From positions 1 through 14,910 of the forward strand of contig PNJM01000032.1 of NCBI GenBank assembly GCA_013821865.1: a stretch of 14,910 nucleotides of DNA, in the 5' to 3' direction. Below the pieces are notes generated by a model. The model was not told where the DNA came from and ran no database searches. It saw only the letters and a program-made list of their open reading frames with translations. This DNA comes from Rhodocyclaceae bacterium (GTDB lineage: Bacteria > Pseudomonadota > Gammaproteobacteria > Burkholderiales > Rhodocyclaceae). Shown here piece by piece: positions 7,037-13,140 of the stretch; the first letter of the stretch is position 1, and each line of letters begins with the position of its first letter. Made by a program: the position numbers and the translations under genes.

Positions 7037-7176
7037 GTTCCGCTCGCTGGCTGCTCAAAATTTAATTGTAAATAAATTCTTTATCTCAAAGTAATTAATA
7101 TTGGCTTTTCTTTTTTGTTGATTTGGCCAAAATGGCCAAATTGAAACAATGGCGGCCGAACAAGCGGAACAGTCAT
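7037..7176. promoter_or_regulatory. AT-rich divergent promoter region with a 21-bp palindrome
   Basis: This 140-nt gap between the divergent lysR and sdhB-type genes contrasts sharply in composition with the GC-rich genes around it. It holds several AT-rich inverted motifs, for example AATTTA (7059-7064) with TAAATT (7073-7078), which could be LysR contact sites of the T-N11-A type. A perfect inverted repeat at 7121-7141 has 9-bp arms (ATTTGGCCA/TGGCCAAAT) and a 3-nt centre. I could not assign a convincing -35/-10 pair. The sequence is consistent with LysR-controlled divergent transcription. Confidence 0.55.
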
Positions 7177-7893
7177 ATGAGCACAAATCTGAAAGTGAAA
7201 GTCTGGCGCGGAGGGGAGCAGGGCAGCTTCGCGAGCTATGACGTCCCGCGCCAGGGCAGCCAGACTGTGCTCGACGTGGTGACCTACATCCAGCGCCATC
7301 TCGACCCCTCCCTCAGCTACCGCTTTGCCTGCCGCGTCGGCATGTGCGGCTCCTGCGCCATGACGGTCAACGGCGTCGCGCGCTGGACTTGCCGCACCCA
7401 CGTGGCCAAGGTCGCCGCGGACGGCAGGCTCGAGATTGCGCCGCTGTCGAACCTGCTTGTCATAAAAGATCTTACCACCGACATGAGTGAGTTCTTCGAC
7501 AAATGGGCGCGCGCGAAGGGGCAGTTCAATGGCAAGCAAACCCGTCATGACGACTTCGCGAGGGTCGACCCAAACTCAAGGGAACGCATCGCTGCCAATG
7601 CCGGCATCGAGTGTATCGGCTGCGGCGTCTGCTACGCCTCCTGCGACGTCGTGTCCTGGCGCGCGGACTACCTTGGGCCGGCCGCGCTCAACCGCGCGTG
7701 GACGCTGGTCAACGACGTGCGCGACACTCAGCGGGCCGAGCGCCTGCGCGCGGTTGCCGGTGACGCGGGCTGCCATGCTTGCCATACCCAGGGTTCCTGC
7801 TCAGAGCATTGCCCCAAGCAGATTGAACCGACGGCCGGCATCGCCGGCCTGAAGTATCTTGCGGCGAAGGCCGCGATATGGGGTGAGCTATGA
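7177..7893 (+). CDS. sdhB: Succinate dehydrogenase/fumarate reductase-type iron-sulfur subunit (SdhB/FrdB family)
   Basis: This 238-aa protein should carry electrons between the flavoprotein and the membrane anchors. The plant-ferredoxin-type N-terminal domain has cysteines 52, 57, 60 and 72 (CRVGMCGSC and a later TC) for a [2Fe-2S] cluster. The C-terminal domain has CIGCGVCYASC (146, 149, 152, 156) and CHTQGSCSEHCPK (202, 208, 212), the usual ligand set for [4Fe-4S] plus [3Fe-4S] clusters, and an extra Cys199. Cys156 is followed by Asp rather than the common Pro. I chose the ATG at 7177 over 7132 or the TTG at 7123 because family members start with MSxxLKVKVWR and the earlier starts lie in the upstream palindrome. 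It is the first gene of a six-gene operon and overlaps the next by 4 nt (ATGA). Confidence 0.93.
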   Translation: MSTNLKVKVWRGGEQGSFASYDVPRQGSQTVLDVVTYIQRHLDPSLSYRFACRVGMCGSCAMTVNGVARWTCRTHVAKVAADGRLEIAPLSNLLVIKDLTTDMSEFFDKWARAKGQFNGKQTRHDDFARVDPNSRERIAANAGIECIGCGVCYASCDVVSWRADYLGPAALNRAWTLVNDVRDTQRAERLRAVAGDAGCHACHTQGSCSEHCPKQIEPTAGIAGLKYLAAKAAIWGEL

Positions 7894-8234
7894 CCAGCGC
7901 TGTCACGCAAGCCAGGCTCTGGTACTGGCAGCGCATCAGTGCGATGGTTCTGGCATTGTGCGTGCTGATTCATCTCGCAATCATGATCTATGCCGTGCGT
8001 GGCGGACTCAGCGCCGCCGAGATTCTCGGTCGCACGCGCGGGAGCCTGTCATTCGGTGCCTTCTACAGCGTGTTCGTGCTCGCCTGCGCGCTGCATGTGC
8101 CGATCGGTCTGGCCACGGTCGCCGATGAATGGATGGGTTGGCGCGGACCCAAGGTGGCTGTCGCTGCCGGGTTCTTCGGCATCGCCATCGTATTCATGGG
8201 CTTGCGCGCTGTCTACGGCGTTGTCGCAGCATGA
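7890..8234 (+). CDS. sdhC: Succinate dehydrogenase/fumarate reductase-type membrane anchor 1 (SdhC-like)
   Basis: This 114-aa protein has three hydrophobic segments at about residues 16-37, 55-77 and 88-111. WYWQRISAMVLALCVLIHLA resembles the (H/Q)RxSG helix of Sdh cytochrome b subunits. His28 and His69 (ALHVPIG) lie in the first two helices where haem b ligands are expected. It overlaps sdhB by ATGA at its start and the second anchor by ATGA at its end, so the three are probably translated together. The likely role is quinone binding and membrane attachment of the SdhAB-like dimer. Sequence alone does not separate succinate dehydrogenase from fumarate reductase function. Confidence 0.82.
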   Translation: MTSAVTQARLWYWQRISAMVLALCVLIHLAIMIYAVRGGLSAAEILGRTRGSLSFGAFYSVFVLACALHVPIGLATVADEWMGWRGPKVAVAAGFFGIAIVFMGLRAVYGVVAA

Positions 8235-8587
8235 TGCGCACCAACGATTTCCGCGCCCGCAAGCATCCCGCCTACTGGGCATTCCTCGTCCACCGTGTTT
8301 CGGGCCTCGCTCTCGCTGCATTCCTGCCTGTGCATTTCTGGGCAATGGGCCAGGCAATTTATGGGGAAGCGGCGCTTGACGAATTTATCAGGTTCACCGA
8401 CCGGGCGCTGTTCAAGTTCGGCGAATGGGGGCTGGTTGTGCTGCTGGCGTTGCACATGATGGGCGGCGTGCGCCTGCTGCTGATCGAGTTCCGGCCGTGG
8501 TCCGGGCTGCGCAAGAACTGGATCGCCGGCGCCCTCGGCTTCGGCGCCGCGGCCGGGATGGCCTTCGCCCTGGCCCTGATCGGCTAG
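8231..8587 (+). CDS. sdhD: Succinate dehydrogenase/fumarate reductase-type membrane anchor 2 (SdhD-like)
   Basis: This 118-aa protein has three hydrophobic segments at about residues 17-41, 62-85 and 95-117. LVHRVSGLALAAFLPVHFW is the typical HRxSG...H helix of the Sdh cytochrome b family, and ALHMMGGVRLLLIEF matches the second conserved helix. His21, His35 and His75 are candidate haem b or quinone-site residues. The ATG at 8231 overlaps the sdhC-like stop; an ATG directly adjacent at 8234 is equally possible. With the preceding gene it forms a two-subunit anchor, each subunit having histidines in helices one and two. A 26-nt gap separates it from the hydro-lyase alpha gene. Confidence 0.85.
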   Translation: MMRTNDFRARKHPAYWAFLVHRVSGLALAAFLPVHFWAMGQAIYGEAALDEFIRFTDRALFKFGEWGLVVLLALHMMGGVRLLLIEFRPWSGLRKNWIAGALGFGAAAGMAFALALIG

Positions 8588-8613
8588 GACATTTTGCATT
8601 CGAGAGTAACGGT

Positions 8614-9489
8614 ATGAGAGTCGATCTGAAGACAGTGGAAGAGACCGCAAAGGAACTGTACATCCGGGCGCTGAAGGTGCTGCCGCCGGACATCAAGAGC
8701 GGTGTCGCCCAATTGGCCGCGCACGAAACCGTGCCCACCGCCAGGGACGTTCTCGCCACCATGGTGACCAACATCCGGGTGGCGGAGGAGACGAACAACC
8801 TGCTTTGCCAGGACACCGGGGTGCCGATCTACAACGTCGTCATCGGCAGCGGCGTCGAAGTGGACGGACACGCCTTGAAGCAGGCCATTCGCACCGGCTG
8901 CGAACGCGCCACGCGCGAGCATCCCCTGCGCTCCTCCGTCGTGCATCCGCTCACGCGCAAGAACGACCATACCTCCTGCGGCATCGAGGTGCCGGTGATC
9001 CATATCGATTTCACCGACAGACCAGACACATTGTCGATCGAGATGGTGCCCAAAGGCAGTGGCTCGGAGAACAACTCCTTCCTCAAGATGGCGATCCCCG
9101 CCGAGGGCATCGACGCCATCAAGACCTTCGTTATCGACTGCGTGCTGGCGGCCGGGGGCAAGACCTGCCCGCCCACGATTGTCGGCGTCGGCCTCGGCGG
9201 CACCTCCGATTTGTGCGTGGCGCTGGCCAAGCGCGCCGCGACACGCGCGCTCGGCACCCGCTGCAGCGACCCGGAAGGCGCAAAACTGGAGGAGCAGCTC
9301 TCCGCGGCCGTGAACCAGCTCGGCATCGGGCCGCAAGGACTGGGCGGCGACTCCACGGCCTTCGCCGTACATATCGAACTGGCGGCGACGCACATCACGA
9401 TGAACCCGATCGCCGTCAACATGCAATGTCATTCCGCCCGCCGCGCCAAGGCCACCTTCACCCCGGCGGGCGTCAGCTACGGATTCTGA
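8614..9489 (+). CDS. Class I fumarase / L-tartrate dehydratase-type hydro-lyase, alpha subunit
   Basis: This 291-aa protein is the catalytic [4Fe-4S] subunit of a two-part class I hydro-lyase, similar in length and layout to TtdA. The three cluster cysteines are visible: Cys65 in NNLLCQDTGVPIY, Cys185 in GGKTCPPTIVGVGLGG and Cys272 in NMQCHSARRA. They match TtdA spacing (71, 190, 277). The active-site strip KGSGSENNSFLKM is also present. In this setting, between the anchors and flavoprotein of an Sdh/Frd-like complex, reversible hydration of fumarate to malate is the most natural reaction. Tartrate, mesaconate or another unsaturated diacid cannot be excluded. The ATG at 8614 is the only sensible start; the ribosome binding site is modest (GAGAG). 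The cluster type is normally oxygen-sensitive. Confidence 0.88.
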   Translation: MRVDLKTVEETAKELYIRALKVLPPDIKSGVAQLAAHETVPTARDVLATMVTNIRVAEETNNLLCQDTGVPIYNVVIGSGVEVDGHALKQAIRTGCERATREHPLRSSVVHPLTRKNDHTSCGIEVPVIHIDFTDRPDTLSIEMVPKGSGSENNSFLKMAIPAEGIDAIKTFVIDCVLAAGGKTCPPTIVGVGLGGTSDLCVALAKRAATRALGTRCSDPEGAKLEEQLSAAVNQLGIGPQGLGGDSTAFAVHIELAATHITMNPIAVNMQCHSARRAKATFTPAGVSYGF

Positions 9490-9491
9490 TC

Positions 9492-10103
9492 ATGGCGCAT
9501 TACGAACTCACCACTCCGGTCAGCGAGGCGCAGATCCGCCAGCTGCGCATCAACGACACGGTCACGCTGCAATCGGCCCTGTTCGGCATCCGCGATGCCA
9601 CGCAGATCCACATGTTCGACCGCGGCCGCCGCACGCGCTTCGATCTGAGCGGCCATGCCGTGATCCACACCGCGCCCAACGTGCGGAAAGTGGAAAAGAG
9701 TGCGGCACACCCTGCCGGCTATGCGCCGATCTGCATCGGCACGACCACGTCCGACCGCATGGAGCGCTTCACGCGGCCGCTGATGACGCAGTACGGCGTG
9801 CGCATCATCATCGGCAAGGGCGGCCTGCGCGAGGATTCGCTGGCCGCGTTCGAGGAGCTGGGCGGCGTCTATCTCGCCATCGTCGGCGGCACGGCGGCGC
9901 TCGAAACCACCTGGATAGAGAAAATCGAGGATGTCGATCTCGACGATCTCAACCCCGAATCGCTGTGGAAGTTCCGTATCCGCAATTTCGGCCCGCTGCT
10001 GGTGGCCATGGACAGCCACGGCGGCAGCCTCTACAGCTCCGTGAAGCAGGACACCCAAGCCAGACGCAGCCAGGTACTGGCCGGCCTGGGAGTGAAAGCA
10101 TGA
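9492..10103 (+). CDS. Class I fumarase / L-tartrate dehydratase-type hydro-lyase, beta subunit
   Basis: This 203-aa protein matches the Fumerase_C/TtdB family. It starts MAHYELTTPVSEAQIRQLRI, then has GDTV-like NDTVTLQSALFGIRDATQ, GHAVIHTAPNVRK, YAPICIGTTTSDRME and the substrate-site stretch VRIIIGKGGL. It ends with the RNFGPLLVAMDSHGGSLY region. The beta subunit closes the active site of the alpha subunit. The gene starts 2 nt after the alpha stop and overlaps the following flavoprotein gene by ATGA, so alpha, beta and flavoprotein are tightly coupled. Fumarase versus tartrate dehydratase activity cannot be told from these motifs. Confidence 0.88.
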   Translation: MAHYELTTPVSEAQIRQLRINDTVTLQSALFGIRDATQIHMFDRGRRTRFDLSGHAVIHTAPNVRKVEKSAAHPAGYAPICIGTTTSDRMERFTRPLMTQYGVRIIIGKGGLREDSLAAFEELGGVYLAIVGGTAALETTWIEKIEDVDLDDLNPESLWKFRIRNFGPLLVAMDSHGGSLYSSVKQDTQARRSQVLAGLGVKA

Positions 10104-11815
10104 GCCTGAAGCGGCTGCAAACCGACATCCTCATCCTCGGCTCGGGCGGAGCAGGGCTGTTCGCCGCCCTGCATGCGCATCAGACAGACCCCACGCTGTC
10201 GATCACGGTCGCGGTCAAGGGCCTGCTGGGCAAATGCGGCTGCACGCGCATGGTCCAGGGCGGCTACAACGTCGCGCTCGCCGAGGGCGATTCGGTCGAG
10301 CGCCACTTCATGGACACGATCGAGGGAAGCAAGTGGCTGGCCGACCAGGACCTCTCCTGGACCCTGGTCACCAAGGCAATCGAGCGCATCCATGAACTCG
10401 AGAACGAACTCGGCTGCTTCTTCGACCGCAACCCCGACGGCACGGTGCATCAAAAGGCCTTCGCCGGTCAGACTTTCGACCGCACGGTGCACAAGGGCGA
10501 CCTGACCGGCATCGAGATCATCAACCGTCTGGCCGAGCAGGTGTGGGCGCGCGGCATCCGGCGCCTGGAAGAGCATCGCGCCGTCGAGCTGATCAAGACG
10601 CCCGACGGCTCCGCGCTAGCGGGCGTGCTGATGATCGACATGCGCACCGGTGGATTCGTGTTCGTGCAGGCCAGGGCGGTGCTGCTGGCCACCGGCGGCG
10701 GGCCCACCATGTACAAATACCACACGCCGTCCGGCGACAAGAGTTGCGACGGTCTGGCGATGGCACTGCGCGCGGGGCTGCCGTTGCGTGACATGGAGAT
10801 GGTGCAGTTCCACCCGACCGGCCTGCTCGCCGGCACCCACACCCGCATGACGGGAACGGTGCTGGAGGAGGGCTTGCGCGGCGCCGGCGGTTATCTGCTC
10901 AACGGCGCCAAAGAGCGCTTCATGCACAACTACGACCCGCGCAACGAACGGGCGACGCGCGACATCGTGTCGCGCTCGATCTTCTCGGAAATGCGCGCCG
11001 GCCGTACCTCACCCAACGGCGGCGTCTATATCCAGATGCACCATCTCGGGCCGGACAACGTGCGCCGCCAGTTCAAGGGCATGGTCGAGCGCTGCGCCGA
11101 CTGCGGTTTCGATCTGGCTGGCGGCCTGGTGGAAGTGGTACCAACGGCGCACTACATGATGGGCGGCGTGGTGTTCCGACCGGACTGCACGACGGCGCTG
11201 GAAGGACTCTTCGCCGCGGGCGAGGACACCGGCGGCGTGCATGGCGCCAATCGCCTCGGCGGCAACGGCGTCGCCAACTCCACCGTGTTCGGCGGCATCG
11301 CAGGGGAGAGCATGGCGGCATGGGTCAGGCGCAATGTGCAAGCCCGCGCGCCGGACGAGGACGCGATCAAGCAAGGCATCGCGATGCATGAGGCGCCGTT
11401 CCGGCAGGCACCGGGCGACATGGAGGCCATTCGCGAGGCACTTTTCGAATGCATGTGGAACGACGTCGGCATCCTGCGCACAGCCGAAGGCTTGCAGCGC
11501 GGCCAGACGAAGCTCGCCGAACTCGATGCCGCACTCTCCCGCACCGGGGTCGCGGAGCGCGACCCCGCGTTCAATCTGGCCTGGCATGACTGGCTCAATC
11601 TGAAAAGCCTGATTGCGGTGAGCCGCGTGATTACGTCGGCGGCGCTCGCGCGGGAGGATTCGCGCGGGGCGCATTACCGCGAGGATTTTCCCAACGCAGG
11701 TGATCTGCAGAATTCTACGTACACCGTGGTGCGCGAGCGGGAAGACAGCCTCGAGCTGTTGCACGCGCCGGTTCAGTTCAGCCGGGTGCGGCCGGGAGAA
11801 ACGATTCTGCAGTAG
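10100..11815 (+). CDS. sdhA: SdhA/FrdA-type FAD flavoprotein with Cys at the covalent-FAD His position
   Basis: This 571-aa protein is a member of the succinate dehydrogenase/fumarate reductase flavoprotein family. FAD-binding motifs are GSGGAGLFAALHA (14-26) and LLATGGG (195-201). Catalytic residues kept are His238 (QFHPTG), Arg287 (TRDIVSR), His351 (PTAHYMMGG) and Arg385 (HGANRLGGN). Two departures stand out. The usual covalent-FAD His before QGG is Cys48 (CGCTRMVQGG), with Cys46 close by. The usual TEGxRGEGG is LEEGLRGAGG, putting Glu256 at the Thr position and Ala262 at the second Glu. It is the last gene of the operon, whereas sdhA usually precedes sdhB. It probably oxidises succinate or reduces fumarate, or acts on a related diacid. 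Confidence 0.88.
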   Translation: MSLKRLQTDILILGSGGAGLFAALHAHQTDPTLSITVAVKGLLGKCGCTRMVQGGYNVALAEGDSVERHFMDTIEGSKWLADQDLSWTLVTKAIERIHELENELGCFFDRNPDGTVHQKAFAGQTFDRTVHKGDLTGIEIINRLAEQVWARGIRRLEEHRAVELIKTPDGSALAGVLMIDMRTGGFVFVQARAVLLATGGGPTMYKYHTPSGDKSCDGLAMALRAGLPLRDMEMVQFHPTGLLAGTHTRMTGTVLEEGLRGAGGYLLNGAKERFMHNYDPRNERATRDIVSRSIFSEMRAGRTSPNGGVYIQMHHLGPDNVRRQFKGMVERCADCGFDLAGGLVEVVPTAHYMMGGVVFRPDCTTALEGLFAAGEDTGGVHGANRLGGNGVANSTVFGGIAGESMAAWVRRNVQARAPDEDAIKQGIAMHEAPFRQAPGDMEAIREALFECMWNDVGILRTAEGLQRGQTKLAELDAALSRTGVAERDPAFNLAWHDWLNLKSLIAVSRVITSAALAREDSRGAHYREDFPNAGDLQNSTYTVVREREDSLELLHAPVQFSRVRPGETILQ

Positions 11816-11873
11816 TGGACAGAACCTGGGACAGCGTAGAAAACATATCCGGTCGGACGCAGATCTTGGCCCA

Positions 11874-12056
11874 TCAGCTCGCGTAGGGCGAGCGCGAGCC
11901 GCCCCCTTCGTTGATGTCGTAAGGACGCTCGATCAGCCAGTACGGCGGCAGCTTGAGCCCGTTCGCCGCCAGGACGGCGCGAAATCCTTCGGCGCGCATG
12001 CTGGCTCGGTCATTGTTAACGGTGATGGCGAAGCCAGTTTCGCCCTTTGCCTGATG
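11874..12056 (-). pseudogene. Probable remnant of a LacI-family regulator (effector-domain fragment)
   Basis: On the minus strand about 60 codons read HQAKGETGFAITVNNDRASM, then EGFRAVLAANGLKLPP, YWLIERPYDINEG, and end at TGA 11876-11874. The order matches the LacI/PurR effector-domain pattern 'H-L..-G-H..I.FI.......R..GF..AL...G......-.........G'. No DNA-binding domain is present, and the open frame upstream runs into the GntR gene in another frame, so no intact gene exists. The assignment to LacI is by eye on one short motif and could be wrong. The rest of the 11816-12070 gap (11816-11873) shows nothing recognisable, and no terminator hairpin was found between the convergent genes. Confidence 0.42.
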
Positions 12057-12070
12057 CCGCAAGTTCTTTT

Positions 12071-12931
12071 TTACTTGCCGGCTATTGCAAGCCGCCTGCG
12101 CTTTCCCTTGACGTCGGCCTTCGGTGATCGCTGCGCAGCGGGCGATTCGCCGGATGTGATCCATCGGCTGAAAGAGTCGCTGATGAAGAGCTTGCCGGCA
12201 TTGGCGGGGACGAACAGCTGCTGATAGAAAACGGGGCGGGCTCGGCCCGCTCTCGCGGCAATCTCCACAACCAGGCCGTAGCTCCCGATCGGGATGCCGA
12301 TGGCGCGACAGGCGGCCTCGGGCAGCTGGGTGCACTGGGCCGTGCGTGCCACATGAGTGATGGGTAGATTGTAGGTCGCCTGGATGAGGCCGGCGAAGTT
12401 CGCTCCATGCAGTTCGCGCAAGGGCATGGACGCGATCGCCGGGAAACGCTCCGGATCGAGATAGAAACAGTTGAAGATCATAGAATCGCCGGCACGAATC
12501 AACCGGCCGATCTCGAGCAGCTTCTTGCTATCGTCACCCATAGCCAGCCAGTTGAACCAGGGCGCTGTGCTCCTGACTTTCTTGCGGGCAATCACCTTGG
12601 TGGACATGGCGGCGAAATCCGATTCGTCGAGAGTGAGAAAGCGGAACAGCCAGGGACTGCCGATGCGTCGCTCCACTTTGGCGACAAACGTGCCGTGCCC
12701 TTGCTTGCGCGTCACGAAGCCCTCGGTGACGAGTCCCTGAACTGCCCGCTGGACGGTTCCCAAGCTGTAGGGCGTGAGCAGGGTGAGCGCCAGTTCAGTT
12801 GGAAGGCGATCGCCGCATTTCCAGTACCCATCCTGAATGGCGGCGATCATGGCCTCGCGGAGATTCACATGCTTTGGCGCTTGCACCAGATCACGCGGCT
12901 TGTACTTGGCGAAAAAATTGTCGGTTCCCAT
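12071..12931 (-). CDS. GntR-family regulator with UTRA domain (HutC type), divergent from the ABC transporter
   Basis: This 286-aa protein has an N-terminal GntR winged helix at about residues 18-85: LREAMIAAIQDGYWKCGDRL, then PYSLGTVQRAVQGLVTEGF and the wing RKQGHGTFVAK. A UTRA-like ligand domain follows at about 95-265, including DSMIFNCFYLD, LPITHVARTAQCTQLPEA and GSYGLVVEIAARAGRARPVF, the last resembling the UTRA 'I......D..P' strand region. I chose the ATG at 12931, about 20 residues before the DNA-binding helix. An ATG pair at 13012-13015 in the same frame would add 27-28 residues and cannot be excluded. Ribosome binding sites are weak for both. Its position opposite the ABC permease suggests it controls that transporter, probably repressing it until a ligand arrives. 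Confidence 0.82.
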   Translation of the reverse strand: MGTDNFFAKYKPRDLVQAPKHVNLREAMIAAIQDGYWKCGDRLPTELALTLLTPYSLGTVQRAVQGLVTEGFVTRKQGHGTFVAKVERRIGSPWLFRFLTLDESDFAAMSTKVIARKKVRSTAPWFNWLAMGDDSKKLLEIGRLIRAGDSMIFNCFYLDPERFPAIASMPLRELHGANFAGLIQATYNLPITHVARTAQCTQLPEAACRAIGIPIGSYGLVVEIAARAGRARPVFYQQLFVPANAGKLFISDSFSRWITSGESPAAQRSPKADVKGKRRRLAIAGK

Positions 12932-13047
12932 CTGATCAGTCTGCCGTTTTTTTGGGTTCTCGGACCCTCGAATCGTATCGCGTTTGCAGTTCTGTCGCTG
13001 GTCTGACACCATCATTGACAAATCCAACGAAATAATGTTGACACAGA

Positions 13048-13059
13048 TACTATATAGTA
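13048..13059. promoter_or_regulatory. 12-bp palindrome TACTATATAGTA, candidate operator
   Basis: This is a perfect 12-bp AT-rich palindrome in the 209-nt gap between the GntR/UTRA gene and the ABC permease gene. Its size and symmetry suit a GntR dimer. TATAGT inside it (readable on both strands) could double as a -10 element, although no well-spaced -35 was found. The direct repeats TTGACA at 13015-13020 and 13038-13043 lie to its left. Confidence 0.45.
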
Positions 13060-13081
13060 ATACGCTGCCCTCGGCACTGCG

Positions 13082-13109
13082 TGGTCGCGCCCGGTATCCG
13101 GGCCGACCA
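13082..13109. promoter_or_regulatory. Strong leader hairpin upstream of the ABC permease gene
   Basis: The inner stem GCCCGG-TAT-CCGGGC (13089-13103) is extended by TGGTCG (82-87 of this kilobase) pairing with CGACCA (104-109). One C is bulged at 13088. This gives 12 base pairs with a 3-nt loop, ending 31 nt before the permease start. It has no following T-tract, so it is not a standard terminator. It could be an mRNA-stabilising leader structure or a protein-binding dyad. Confidence 0.55.
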
Positions 13110-13140
13110 GTCCTAGGCGAAACCGTGGAGGCTGTCGCAA

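Noticed and set aside
8805..9491. An upstream extension of the hydro-lyase beta subunit frame into the alpha gene, which would give a 432-aa protein.
   Set aside because: The extension is the frame-shifted shadow of the alpha subunit. Beta-family proteins start at the ATG at 9492, and two-subunit organisation is standard.
11874..12335. A 153-codon minus-strand frame as an intact gene.
   Set aside because: Its first half overlaps the GntR/UTRA gene out of frame. Only the last 60 or so codons look protein-like, so it is treated as a remnant.
13015..13066. TTGACA repeats at 13015-13020 and 13038-13043 as -35 boxes for the ABC operon.
   Set aside because: With 16-18 nt spacing neither gives a convincing -10 (the second leads only to TACGCT). 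Kept as an observation, not annotated as a promoter.
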